64,000 bases of DNA from positions 15,872,001-15,936,000 of the forward strand of contig OX344752.2 of assembly GCA_947034885.2 (NCBI GenBank), given 5' to 3'. The notes beneath the pieces were generated by a model. It was not told where the DNA came from. It made no database searches and was given only the letters and a program-made list of their open reading frames with translations. Shown here one piece after another: positions 11,011-22,303 of this stretch (its first letter is position 1; every line of letters begins with the position of its first letter). Position numbers and translations under genes: made by a program. This DNA is from Thuidium tamariscinum. Taxonomy: Eukaryota > Streptophyta > Bryopsida > Hypnales > Thuidiaceae.

Positions 11011-11301
11011 TTTTAGAGATTACTATGGTAGTGTGGTTAGTCACAAAGGACTTGTAATATAATTTTAAAATTCCACAGACACTTGGAGTCTTGGATAACA
11101 CATTTTTAGTCCGTCCGCCCGTCCGCCTGTTCGCCTGTGCGTCCGCCCATCCGCTCCATCTCGACCGTTCGCTCGTCCGTCTGCACGTCCGCCCGACCGC
11201 TTGTCCCCTGGACTGCTAGACGTACAAAACCGCAAATGTCAAATGACATTTGGGGACCCCTGGACGCTACCGCAGGACGTCTGAGCGTTCTGTCAACCCT
11301 G
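10999..11301 (-). repeat. Right terminal inverted repeat of the hAT element
   Basis: Inverted partner of 7983-8317. It ends TCAACCCTG at 11301, followed by GTTTGATG. Confidence 0.85.
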
Positions 11302-11381
11302 GTTTGATGCACTTCAACTTTCACATATGTGACTAATATTGATTGTTTTCTATGATCACTTTTGTTGACCACATCACAAAG

Positions 11382-11912
11382 ACTAGAAGATCCAAATGTT
11401 GAAGACCAGCTTTTACAATTGGAAGCTACAAGAACACAAAGTCAAGAGGTATGCAATTGTAAATCATTAATGAACCTTAATTACATTTCCTTTGTTTTAT
11501 TGAAATGTTAATTTATTTAATTCAATAGTATATAATTGAGGTTGGTTGGCAAAATCAGTCTTAGGATAATCCACCGTTGTACCCTTCTATTGATGAGGAA
11601 GAATTTGAATCACAATGGCAACGGCCATCAAGTAAAAAAGCAATTGAAGGAGAGTCACAACGGAAGAGGAAGAAGAAAGGGAAGGCTCACGCTAAAGAAG
11701 ATGATATTATAGATGATTTAACGTTGAGGGAGGCTGAACTTACTATTAAACGCCATTTCAATTATCAGAGGGTCGATGATATACCTAGTCATGTAGATGC
11801 AACAATTGATCAATTGAATATTGTAGAAAATACATCTAGATATGATAAATGGAAAAAGTATGATTATAGAAAAAAAGTCATAAAAGTAGCTCAGAAATTG
11901 AATGAGAATTAG
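11382..11912 (+). pseudogene. C-terminal exons of the rightward accessory gene
   Basis: Two exon-like segments can be joined in phase. The first is 11382-11448, after an AG and ending GAG|GTATGC, encoding LEDPNVEDQLLQLEATRTQ. The second starts after TTCAATAG at 11529. A TAG about 35 bases into the second (after VGWQNQS) looks like a CAG-to-TAG change. Beyond it the frame is open to TAG at 11910-11912 and holds an acidic stretch (DEEEFESQW), a nuclear-signal-like RKRKKKGK and a charged helix. The same strand and style as 7296-7737 suggest one spliced gene interrupted by the hAT element. No known domain is recognised. Confidence 0.45.
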
Positions 11913-14640
11913 TAGCCTTATAAATGTTGAGGGCTCTTGAAAATGAGCCTTAGGTGTAATAGATTCTAGCATAAAACTTTAATCATAATTTAGGAAAATA
12001 ATTTTACGACAAGGTTTGAGTAATTCTTAGTTAATTATAGTTTGGCCTTTTGAAGCTACATTAGAATATGTCACCTCTTTCAAAGTCAAAAATTAGTTAA
12101 CAAAATAGTAGGCATTATTTTTTAACAAATAGGACATTATAAGAAATTTTTAAATTTTTATGTTTAAACTAACGTTGGCCATAACATCCGCCACAATTTT
12201 TATTTCTTTTCTATTTAATATTTTTAATTTCAATCATTATTTTTACATTAATCCTTTCTAGTAGGAGCTTAAAATTTTTGGGAGACCAATTTATGAAAAT
12301 TGAACAAAAGACTTCAAATCTTTAAATTGACTTTTAGTTTTTATAACCCTTGAAGACCATTGTTTTTTGAAGGAGAAATGTGATTTTGGGGAATTACCTT
12401 TGAGGTTTGATTTGTTTTTATTTTTTAAACTTGTTCCTAAAGATAATACAAATTGATTAGCTTTGTGGAAATAGAATTATTTTTTCAATTAGAGTCTAAG
12501 AACAAAAGTGACACACAAATAAGCTCAAGAGAAGGGAAGTACAGTAGTCTAAAAAAAATTAGGGACTTAGTTTTGAAGAAAATAAAAATTTCAAACTATT
12601 ACATAATTTTTTTGTCTACATAGTAAGTGTCAATTTGTTCCATTTGGATTTGTTATAAACTAATTATAGGCAATCTCATTACTGGTCAATTTCATCATTT
12701 TATTGAAAAAAGAATTTATAAAATTCATTACTAAATTTTATTTTTCTAATTCTGCAAATATTCTAAAGTTTTAAGAAGTTATTTTTCTTGTTTGAAAAAT
12801 CCCACCATAGGAATTAGTGCATTATATTTTCATCTTAGAAATATTGATAATTAAGATATTCTTTTTTACTTTGTACATACCTCACCTTAACAATTTTTAA
12901 AAATTTAAAAACATACGAAAACGAACTTGTAGAATGTATTGTTTTCAACCACATGATGGAAATAAAGGTACAATTTTTTATTTTTTTATTTTTTTTAGTT
13001 CAGACTAATAAGGTTAGGGCACATGTTTGGAAGAATTGAGTGAAAAAACAGTTGTAGCCTCATTAGCTGTAAAGACTTTAAAATTCAATGGGAAGTACTT
13101 GTTTGCTTTGAAAATATCCAATAACATTAATGTCGGCAAAAAATTATAAGGATGTAATTGTCCCTGTACTTCTTATTTATCTACATTGGAATTTATTTAT
13201 TTATTTGTAACCTTAGAAATTCAAAGTAGACATTTCAAAGATCACATTGAAAAAGAAAAGTCAACAATATCAATAATGTAGTAGAAGGTAATAAGGTTTG
13301 ACCATAATGGTGTTGAAACTCTAAGCGTGATGGGAAGTGTTTTTATCCTCTTTTGGAAAGTCAAATCTTGAAATTTGTCTTTTTACACAAATGTGAGGTA
13401 AAAGAGCCTAACATGCATAATTCCAATCAATTTATGGCTTTTGAACATTTATTCTAGAATTTCCATAGAAGAATTTACAAAGTCATTTTTTCTCCAAGAT
13501 GTAGTGTATGTGAGGCTCATGTCCAAGAGCTCTCAACAATATAGGAAGTAGACATTGCAATGTAGACCCTAGGACCAAATTGTAAATAGAGAAATCACTA
13601 TCATTCATTTTCCAAATCATATTATTGACAAAAGGAAAAAAAATCCAAAACTATGAGCTATTGAAGTAGTAATTTGGTTAGGTTTTATTTAACTTCAAAG
13701 TTTTGCAAACACCAGAGTTGTGTTACCTTGGGCATTGAGGGGATAAAGGATGATTTTTTCAAAAACAGAGAGGAATCCCAAAGCTTACGGTGGGGTTAGA
13801 AAAAATGAAGAATGAAGAATTTTAAAAAAAAAGTAAGGGTAAGATAGAAGGCTCTTTAATGGAGGGGGTTCTAAAATGGTGCCCAACCTTAAATGTATAG
13901 TATTTGTACATGTTGCTTTTTCATAGCCTCTAGCCATGTACTAATAGTTTTCATTTTAGCTAGGGCACCATATTAGAGCCCTATGTCCTTTCAACTTCAA
14001 AATTTGATAACTAATTCCACAAATTCCAAAAAATATGAAACGACTTGGTTTAAATGTCAATTCTACTTCTCTTTCAAAGAAAAGTTACTGAAAAATATTT
14101 CTAAAAGTTCTACCTCCCTAAAATTTTGTTTCCACCCTTAGATGGTCCATTGTAGGACCTCTTACCTTACGTGGACTCAATCGGAGTCGTTAAACAAGTA
14201 TCACGGACGGCCCTCCCTGCCTGGAACCACCTCGTTAGATAGAAGTAGAGTTAGGTCGGTTTGTTTTTTTGTATCCCTAACCCTTTTATAGACATGGCCG
14301 GTGATGATCACTTGATGACGAATAGACAGCACGGCACTTGCGCGCGGAAGACTTCTTGCGATGCAGTCGGTTCCTTAGCAATTGTGATTACCGATTGAAG
14401 TTGGGGTTTGTGGAGCAAAAGGCACTTGTTCCACAATGAATGCAACTCCACGGTGTCGTCTACCGTTTCCAACTTCAATTTCATAGATTAAGTACGTATT
14501 ACCGCCATCACCGGCACGTCTTTTCCCGTTGGCTACCTCGCTGGTAAACTCATCGCTGGATTTTCCATACAAGCCTTAATTTCTCTGAAACTCAAGTTCT
14601 TTGCAAGGAGGACAACAGAATAGAAAGTTTCAGTTTATAT
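11913..14640. other. AT-rich spacer without genes
   Basis: There is no convincing ORF. The stretch 13420-13680 is related to 55160-55450 (shared CAATCAATT.ATGGCTTTT and CCAAGAGC.CTCA segments), so it belongs to the spacer of the triplicated kinase unit. A GC-richer patch at 14180-14560 (GTACGTATTACCGCCATCACC) has no clear coding meaning. Confidence 0.5.
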
Positions 14641-14828
14641 ACAAATTGTGAGGTTGATGCAATTAAATCCTAAGGGTTCGTTTTTCGTAAATATTTGATT
14701 CAGTTCTGTAAAGGAACCGTATTTTCTTAGGGTGACTGTTTGTACCTGTATGAGCATCCTGCATCACTTGTTCTTTTTACTTGCTTCCTCTGCGATTTCC
14801 TTTGCGAGCGTCGTCTAAGCTTCGCAAC

Positions 14829-15040
14829 ATGGTGCGTTGGTTTCATTCTCGTGGATTCGTGGTTTTAAACACAAGTATTTTCGTTTTGTATCCCATGTCC
14901 TGGTTCTGCAGATTGTCAAGAGGCGCAGCGGAGGTCGTAACAAGACCACGTGGCCATGTGAACCTTATTCGGTGCTCCAATTGTTAATTGTGGGCGTTTC
15001 GTCTCCAAGGTAATTGAGCATTAGAGTTTGATGTGGGATT
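14829..15040 (+). pseudogene. RPS26: Ribosomal protein S26 (eS26) fragment, intron-containing pseudogene
   Basis: ATG at 14829 is followed at once by GTGCG, an intron ending TTCTGCAG, and then an exon from 14912 reading IVKRRSGGRNK. Plant eS26 starts M-x-x-KRRNGGRNKH. A 2-base net loss then shifts the frame, and the shifted frame reads RGHVNLIRCSNC, which is the next eS26 block. It then hits TAA; only a trace (RFVSKVIE) resembles the later KRF.VRNIVE region. The upstream 100 bp is pyrimidine-rich like ribosomal protein gene leaders. A weak match to the C-terminal exon may lie at 16690-16760. Because the intron is kept, it is a copied gene fragment and not a processed retrocopy. Confidence 0.6.
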
Positions 15041-15557
15041 TCGCAAATGTGGCAATTTATCGATGAGGGTTTAGGGGTTCACGAGACCTGGGAAGTGTTG
15101 TCGTGAGTAGGGCGTAGGTTTGCTGATATATTGGGAGTTGAAACTCGTTAGGACAAGGCTGGAAAGCGTTTTTTGGTGTGCAATGTCAGAGCTTCCATCT
15201 CTTTGCAAGAATTATTGCGTGGTCGGACACGGGATTATCTGCAAGCTCAGATAGGTACGTGAGCAGAGTACGAAGGTGACGACTGATGGGTTCCTTTGTT
15301 GAATGATTACCTTACTTGGAATCGATCAATTAAGCTGACATGCATAAATGGTGGTTTTGTTGTAATATGGAAAACTATACTCGCAAGTTCTGGTCGCAAG
15401 TACTTCTCAAGTTGCGAATCAAGTAAGTAAGTTGCGTGATTCAGATGTGATTTCAAGGGTTGTAATGTTGACAATTTGATGCTTGCGCGCATGCAGCGGA
15501 TTGGATAGGGCAAGGTTGAAGTACTTGTGGTTGGGACTGTGTTCTTGTGATTGTAAT

Positions 15558-15764
15558 CACTAGAAGAAATCCCTGTTTATTTCAACAAAACACATGAGTA
15601 AGATTATGTTGAGACTATGTTGCTGAAAATGCAGAAAAACGCAAGAAAACACAAAAAAACGCGTTTTTTATGTTTTTTTGCGTTTTCAGCAATACAATCT
15701 GAATACAATCTTGCTGATGTGTTTTGTTGAAATAAACAGGGATTTTTGCACTTTTCTTCTAGTG
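15558..15764. mobile_element. Miniature CACTA element (207 bp)
   Basis: Ends are CACTAGAAGAAA and, inverted, TTTTCTTCTAGTG, flanked by a 3 bp duplication AAT on both sides, as CACTA transposition gives. The next inner segments, TCCCTGTTTATTTCAAC and its complement, and the central GCTGAAAATGCAGAAAAACG with GCGTTTTCAGC, are also inverted, so almost the whole element folds back. It sits in the presumed intron of the S26 pseudogene. Confidence 0.85.
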
Positions 15765-17119
15765 AATCTAGAGAATTATATGATTTGGCTCTGATTTCTA
15801 GTGCTGTAGCTTTCGTCAATTTGCTTTGGGTTGTGTAGAGGTTGAAGCACCTTCGGTGCGGGCTGTTATCTAGCAAGCAAGGGAATTAGACGCAAGGGTA
15901 CATGATTTTGTTGTGAATGTGTAGCCGAGGCTGCAGCTTTGTCGGTTTGGTGTGGTGCATCGGATTGTATAGAGATTGAAGTGTTTGTGGTGGGGGTTGT
16001 GATCTAGTGAGCTACAGGATTTGGCACAAACATAGCTGATGAAGATTTCTCTGTACATAATTCAAAGTGCTATATACACCAAAAGTCATTCCAGGTGAGT
16101 TTCCAAGTGGTGTTCTTTCATGCTTATTCAAGACAGTTGTAATGAACAGTCCCAGGGTTGCTGTTTGGATGTGCATATTGAATTCGCTCGTTTTGGTTTG
16201 GACTCTAGATCCTAATTAGCTTAACTCGTGGAACAAATGTTTTTCTTACTGATGTATCTTTCAATTGTTGGAAAGTCCAGAGTAGAAGATCCAAGAGGTA
16301 AATGGCATTCTGGGTGGTGGCCTTGATCGATTCCTTTGGATGAATCTCATGGTCATGCAAAAAGGTATTGTGGTGATACAATCTGTCTGATATTCTGATT
16401 CAGTTGATGTATATCCAAATTCCTGCGTCTCGGGTGAAGTATCCAGAAGACTGGAAGGAATGTTCAATTCTTTAGTGTGATTCTCGACGAAGGAATGCAT
16501 CGGAAGGAATATCTGTTGGGAGAGGTTTGAATGTTTGGGGCTCAGAACTGAACTCCTGTGGATGGCCGGAAATTTTTAACTTCGTTATAAATTTGTGTCT
16601 TTATTGATGGTGTTATAACTGTTTGACATGATTGTCTTTGTGAGTTTGCATCATTTTTCTGATCTTATGAAAACATTTTGTATGCAGTTGTATTCCTCTT
16701 GTGCTTGTCTTAGTGATGTGCTACCTCTTGACATAGCTGGTGTAATACTAAGGTATGTGTGGTTCACTGTATGAGGTAATTTAGCTATGCAACGTCAGGA
16801 TCCCATGAAGTTAAGCATGTCTCACTGTTTTGTTGTGTCAGAGATGTGAAGAGGAGGCTGAGGGAGCTGAAGAGCTTAGCAGGAGGCCTACGGAGTTGAC
16901 CGAGAGAACTCACAAGTTGTTTAGAAATAGATTTGTAGTTTCTAGTGATGTTTAGTGATAATTTAGTCCAAGGAGCAATATTGGAAGATTAGATTTGTTT
17001 GTTCTCTTGTTATGTATTCAATATTTACTTTTGTAAGTATTGGTGCAATGCCAATAAAAGAATTCCTTTCAATGGATTTTGTATATGCACTTCTGCAGAA
17101 CATATTTCAAACTACGTGA

Positions 17120-17400
17120 AATTATCCCTAAAGTAGAACTTCATCTAAAAAAATTCATCCAAGAAACTTCATCCTTAAAGTATTGTCTTCAAAATTTCAT
17201 CCAAAAAATTTCATCCATATATCATCTATTTCATCTATTCAATGTTGCCAATGAATTTCATCCAATGTCCATCAAATTGTCATTTGTTGGACAAACATTC
17301 ATCCAACATTACTAGTGCAAATTCACTTGGTAGTAATTTAACATGGTAGTAAGTGGTACAAAAACGGTAGTAAAATGGTAGTTAATTGGTAGTGAAACTA
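17120..17400. repeat. Two clusters of short direct repeats
   Basis: From 17140 to 17305 the word TTCATCCAA or ATTTCATCCA recurs about six times. From 17326 to 17392 GGTAGTAA or GGTAGT recurs five times at roughly 15-18 bp spacing. Between them is ACTAGTG (17312-17318), which could be a CACTA terminus with subterminal repeats, but I find no partner end. Confidence 0.5.
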
Positions 17401-17421
17401 TAGTGAAAGTGAGCAAAAGAA

Positions 17422-17464
17422 ATTCACCCCACTTTCACTTTGAAATGGTGAAAGAGGGGTGAAT
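17422..17464. repeat. Hairpin, 17 bp stem
   Basis: ATTCACCCCACTTTCAC pairs with GTGAAAGAGGGGTGAAT across a 9-base loop, with one mismatch. It lies at the point where similarity between kinase copies A and C ends. Confidence 0.65.
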
Positions 17465-17855
17465 GATGGTGAACCGGCTGAGGTAGGCGGCCCTCTCGAG
17501 AGTCCAATCTCTCTCTAATGCTAAAATAACCTCCTCATTTGAGGTAGAACTGGTTGTGACGTTCGGACTCGAACATTGATTTATCGAACTCCGGAGTGGT
17601 TCTCTTGTATCACCACCATTTCCACTGCAAGATAAATCAAAATGCATGTACATGAGGACACACATAGCAATTTCCACACTGAATCCAGTGCAATTCCTGC
17701 GGGGTCCCAGGTGATGTGTAATTCCCCTTGGAAAGTATGCTTTTCCTACATTCTTACTTTAAGATTGATGATGTTCATAATGGAGGAAACGATACTGCTG
17801 CAAAGGGTGATGTGAAAATTGACTTCTATTAATGATGTTGCAATTGTAGATTTAC
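17465..17855 (-). other. 3' exon/UTR block of kinase copy A
   Basis: It matches 56770-57070 downstream of copy C almost base for base; over about 190 bp (17555-17745) I see a single difference. It contains several AG acceptors (CCCGCAG|G, ATCTTGCAG|T) and the donor-like AAAGTAAG, so it probably carries small 3' exons and introns of the kinase gene. The longest frame (17677 to 17435) encodes a stretch with NGGDTREPLRSSINQC. No domain is recognised, and the exact exon borders are uncertain. Confidence 0.5.
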
Positions 17856-20543
17856 CTCTGAAGAGATGAATTCACATTGGAAGTAGGCATTGTTGTTGCT
17901 TTAGATTTCTTCATTGCATTCGATAGCACATGATCGAGCCCTTCTTCGACGGGCCTCTTTCGGACTATCATTTCTCTCGTTAAAGCTTCAAATGGGGTGT
18001 TTTCTGCTGACATTTGAAATGGTTCACCAATCTTGACGTCCGACTCTTCATCGGAGTGCAAACCTGGAGTAAATTAAAAAAAAGGTGGAACAATGTTATA
18101 CTTCATTTAATAGAGTATACTAGCACATCAGTAAATAGAAACCAAGATGTAGAAACATATAATTCACTTTAATGAGGAATGGACTTGTCAACTTACCCCC
18201 TAAATTAAAAAAAAACACTTCAATTCATTAGGAAAAGAAGGTACAACATCGAAAGACAATTGACAAAATCGTCTTCACTACAAGATCTACAAGGCTTGAA
18301 AAAGTTCTAGTTAAGGGACGTACCACTCATTAATAAGTATTTCAAATACTTCAATGCCGAGCAAATGCTGGCAAAAGATGGACGATCAGTTGGTTCGGGG
18401 TCCCAACATGCTTCAATCAAAGCCTTCAATTTTAAAGGACAATAGTCAGGTAAAGGGGGACGTTCACCCCTCAGTACCTTCTTCTTGATATTGATGAGGG
18501 AAGTCTCCTGTGGAAAAGGGACGTCTCCAGTCAAAACCTCAAAACAAACCATCGCAAAACTGTACACATCGGATTTCTTGGGATACTTCGGCACTGCTTG
18601 AAGCACGGATGCACTCGTTTGCCCATCGGTGTTACGAAGATCAATAACTTCAGGAGGCATCCATCGATTCGTCCCAATGTTCAAGGTTTGATTGGAATAC
18701 CGGGTGCTGCTTTCCTTGATCTTCGCAAATCCAAAATCAGCCACTTTAACGAGCACATACTGAACTTCGAGATCTGCTGGCAGGACATTCTTGACAAGAA
18801 TATTGAAGGACTTCAGGTCCCGGTGCACAATGCCATTTTCGTGGAGGTAATGGACACCTTCACCGATTTGCAGGATCACATCGACTGCTTCGAAAACACT
18901 GAAGGGCGGGGAATGGGGATTGGCATCCAATCTTCTTTCCATGAAAGAATGGAGATCTTCGTCCATCAACTCCATCACGATGGAACACTTGCGCTTGTCC
19001 ATTGCGCAACAAAACATCGACATGATGTTGGGATGACATAATCCTCCCAGGATTTGAGCTTCCCTCACACAATCGGGATGCTGTGGACCAGTAAAGGTCT
19101 TCTTGGCAACCGGCGTTCCCAACCACACAGCCTTGTGGACGGTGGCGGAGGTACCCTTCCCCAACAACTCGGTCTGACGAACCAGATGAAAGAGCCGTCC
19201 CAGAAAACCCCAATCATCGAAAGCGCTCCAAAAAGGTGATTCCGGTGAAACAGAGGTTGAAGCTGGTTTCACTCTTTTGAGTCTTTGAAGTAAGTAGATC
19301 GCAAGATCCTTCGTTTCACCTCGTAAGGAGGGCAATTCCGATATCACTTTATCAAGCAACAGATCCACGTCCAAACAGGCCTTCCTTTTGACAATCTCAA
19401 CTTCATTTCTCTCAATGCTGTCGACTTGAGCAGCTGTTAGGGCCTTGGTTTCTGTCCATCTCATACTAAAGTAAACTTCACATAGCTTCAAATTGAACCC
19501 CAAGGACGAAACATACTCCGCAGTGTTTGTCAATGTCATTGCAGCTTGAAGCCACTCCTCTTTGCAACAGCCTTGAATGAAGTTTTCAATTTTGAGTGCT
19601 AAAGCGAGCAAGAGCTTAAATACTTCAGTGCATCTTGTCAAATCCTCAGAGGTACTGACTGTGGCATAAACCGAATAACGTGCGAGCATTTGAATCCCTT
19701 CGAGCTTCTGAAGAAGATATTCGCACTGCAAACTGTTGAACTTCCGTGAGGGCATCTCTTGCGCACGTACCAAACATTGATGAGCAATATCCATGTATGG
19801 ATAAATTTTGTCCATGGCATACCGTTTCAAATCTGTATGCAGAGAATTAGGAATTAATTGCCTTAGCTAGCAATGACGAAGAAAACATTCGACAGCTCCA
19901 ATTGGCATATTGACCTAAGTGATTTCCGTGCTACATATGGTCCTCCATGCAAACTGGTTTCAACCTCACAGATTCACAAAACTTGAGAGACTGATAGGAC
20001 TTCAAATCTGTCCAAGGCAATACATTACCAATCTCCAAACTTTTATGAGCGACCCTTCAGGTTTACACCCATCATTTGAACCCAGAGCAAAATGAAAGTG
20101 CTTGTACGTGCATACCATTCCAGGTCAAAAGCTTTACCTGTCGTTGGCATCTCTGGCGAACTGGACGGCCCCTTGCCTGAATTCATGGAGGGCATGTCCC
20201 CGTCAACATCAAGAAAGGAAGGAGCGAGCGGAGGGGACTCCCGGCCAAGTGAGAGCCATGATGATGGTTCAGCCATGACTGCGTTGGAATTGTCGTCAAC
20301 TAAGAAGTTATAAGGGACAGTCGGGGAGAGGGAGGTGACTGCCATGCTCGCTGGCACTGTCTGCCATGCTCGCAGTTGCGGCTCTTCCCGTTTAACCCAC
20401 GGTCTGAAAATCGGCAAATTCTCAGAGTCGTCCATGCCTTGAGACTCTAGCTTCATGAGGGAGAGCAGGTCGTTCGTCATCCTCGTCCCGCCCCATCCCG
20501 TAAAGTCGGGCGTCGGATGGGGTGGCGGTGGCGGCATCTCCAT
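17856..20543 (-). CDS. Kinase copy A: MCAfunc/ARPK-like domain plus TKL protein kinase
   Basis: The model has three exons. Exon 1 (20543-20138) starts ATG GAG ATG and is Pro-rich, with a conserved AEPSSWLSLG motif. Exon 2 (19832-18324) follows a GCATACAG acceptor. Exon 3 (18063-17856) follows TTACTCCAG and has a basic NAMKKSK patch. The donors ACAG|GTAAAG and AGTG|GTACGT keep the frame open throughout. In exon 2, residues 1-190 form a helical domain (LLLALALKIENF, EEWLQAAMTL) like MCAfunc/DUF1221 regions. Residues about 220-500 are a TKL kinase: GKGTSATV loop (224-231), VAKK lysine (243/244), helix-C Glu (257), HRDLKSFN (336-343), DFG (365-367), PPE (392-394). All catalytic residues are present, so it should phosphorylate Ser/Thr/Tyr; the substrate is unknown. 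Further 3' exons may lie downstream. Confidence 0.85.
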
Positions 20544-22303
20544 TCGATTCGATGTTCGCCGCCTATACTAACCGAGGGACAAAGTGCGGTTCCTGGAAGA
20601 TATTGTGAAGAGAAAACGCACACGCTGCCCCTCCTGCCATCTCCTTCATTGGGACGAATGCACTTGGGATGACGAACACACCAAAAATGAACTTCACAAC
20701 CAGTATCGGTTCTAATAGCGATCCTAATATTAGTTCTCAGGCTTAACAGCTTTCCCCAGACGGAGACTTTGCTGAGCACAAGGCGTTGGGAAACTTGTGT
20801 TCTGCAATGCTAAGCATGGATAGCATTTGGCATTACCTCCTGCACAATCAAGGACAACGAGTGAGCCAATAGAAGAAGACGCGACTATGGAGTCACTTCG
20901 TCCAAGTAACGCTCGCCTCTGTTTGCACAGTGACATTCCAATTATCAAATGGGTCAAGGACCATGCCCTGGAACGATGCGGCCTGGTCTTCCAGTCGAAG
21001 GCTACCGACAGAAGCACAGAAATCATGGACCCGAAGAGGGGGTCCTGACCATGGACCATACACCAATGAAAAAACCGGTCGGCTAACTGGAGGAGAGATC
21101 GAGACTGCTGATGAATCTAACTGGTGCATGCATACGATTTTGGATTCAAGAAGGTTTCGATGTAGAGCCACAAATTCAAGCATTGCCAAACACTACTACA
21201 ATACCTCATATTGTAATTTGTAAAAGCGGGTGTACAAGTGGGAGACGCTTCACCAATTCCACAAACGTCTGTTTGGGATACTGTATTCTTCCGGCCCTCG
21301 AGTGTTATTCTGCACGAAACCCAAGAGAAGCTCCACATTCGGAATTACGCGACTGAAGTGCACGTGAAATCGGTTCGAAATTCCAGCGCAGGTCTTGACT
21401 ACTCGCGTAAGTTGCTGAGATACTGTCCAACTCGGAGAACGCGCACGGAAGCACCGTGGCGAGAACTCGAACTCCTGGCACTGAAATTAGGCCCGCTTGT
21501 CATCCTGAACATTCCACGCGTGGACGAATTTCAAGTGTAAGCAAAGGCACGACGCTACATCTCCTAAGTTAGTGAACTACACGGTCAACCGGAGAACTCG
21601 ACCAAACATACGAAAGCAAAGGAGTAAACCACAAAACCGTCCGTCCGTCCGCGCCGTTCTGCCCTCGATAGCAAGCCATCAAACACAAACCGATCACTTC
21701 TTCAATCGGTGAACAACGAAATTATGCGGACGGCTTGGCTAATTCTTCATGAAGTTCGTAAAGGGGTGTTTAGTAAGCAAGAAACGAAACCCCCATGGCC
21801 AAATTGCGAGCGCTAGCTCTTACCGACAAACGCATTCGCGAACACCCACCAGAATTAACAGTCCTTGCAGTTGAGACCCACACACATACATCAAGAGCAA
21901 GTAAGAAAGTTCCGTGGTCTGTGCAATCAGATCGAACCTGCGGCTGGGGAGACCGCAATTGCGACGAAACAATATCACTACGGCTCCCACTGCACGTTTC
22001 TCGGTTCCATTGGAGTCCCAAGCACCCGATGGACAAAAGGAGGAGCTATCAGGATCTGTTGCCCGAAACTGCCGAGGGCACAACCTGAACTTACTTCGAC
22101 TTCGTTGCAATCAACTTCCCCAAGCGCAAGATCGACAGCTCCGACGCTGCCCCCCCCAAAGCTTGCGAAACGTGTTGCGAGGAAGGTCCCCCACTTCCTC
22201 GTCTGCAGACACAGGGTCCCTTCCGAGAGGATCCCAAAACAGGGAGTCTGACCCGTCAACGCCGCTTTCTTCATCCCGGAGGAAAACGCGGAAACGTGTA
22301 AGT
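20544..22303. other. Conserved upstream block of kinase copy A (promoter and possible divergent exon)
   Basis: This 1.76 kb block is also found upstream of copy B (38121-39845) and copy C (59814-62138). It holds the 5' leader and promoter of the kinase. It ends on the plus strand with a conserved reading frame SSSRRKTRKR followed by GTAAGTTAG, a strong splice donor, so a divergent plus-strand exon may exist (frame open 21914-22306). Another frame has TNEKTGRL, faintly like the NE.ADRL block of RNase H. Frames are not consistently open across the three copies, so I do not call a gene. Confidence 0.45.

Larger units (their letters stand above)
7983..11301. mobile_element. hAT-type non-autonomous transposon with long terminal inverted repeats (3.3 kb)
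   Basis: The ends are CAGGGTTGA and TCAACCCTG with an 8 bp duplication GTTTGATG on each side, the standard hAT signature. The inverted repeats are long: 7983-8317 and 10999-11301. Both contain a GC-rich array of GGACGGACG/GGGCGGACGG type, then ACTAAAAATGTGTTATCC, then ACTCCAAGTGTCTGTGG and ACAAGTCCTTTGTGACTAACC. The interior has no transposase: only a short AT-rich ORF at 8491-8769, a third GGAC-rich patch (9996-10140), three TTTAGGG units (9785-9807) and two tandem-repeat blocks. It sits in a presumed intron of the rightward accessory gene. Confidence 0.82.

Noticed and set aside
17305..17320. ACTAGTG as the end of a second CACTA element with subterminal repeats
   Set aside because: No matching opposite end or 3 bp duplication could be found.
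18598..19041. Plus-strand ORF of 147 residues, also present opposite copies B and C (35952-36419, 58048-58464)
   Set aside because: It lies exactly antisense to the conserved kinase domain; codon structure of the kinase explains it and no family is recognisable.
20893..21189. Possible RNase H-like fragments (WVKDHA, TNEKADRL) in the upstream block
   Set aside because: The two motifs are in different frames and occur in the wrong spacing; at best remote remains.
21368..21385. GGTTCGAAATTCC as a tRNA B box
   Set aside because: No A box or cloverleaf around it; the same sequence is present in all three duplicated blocks.
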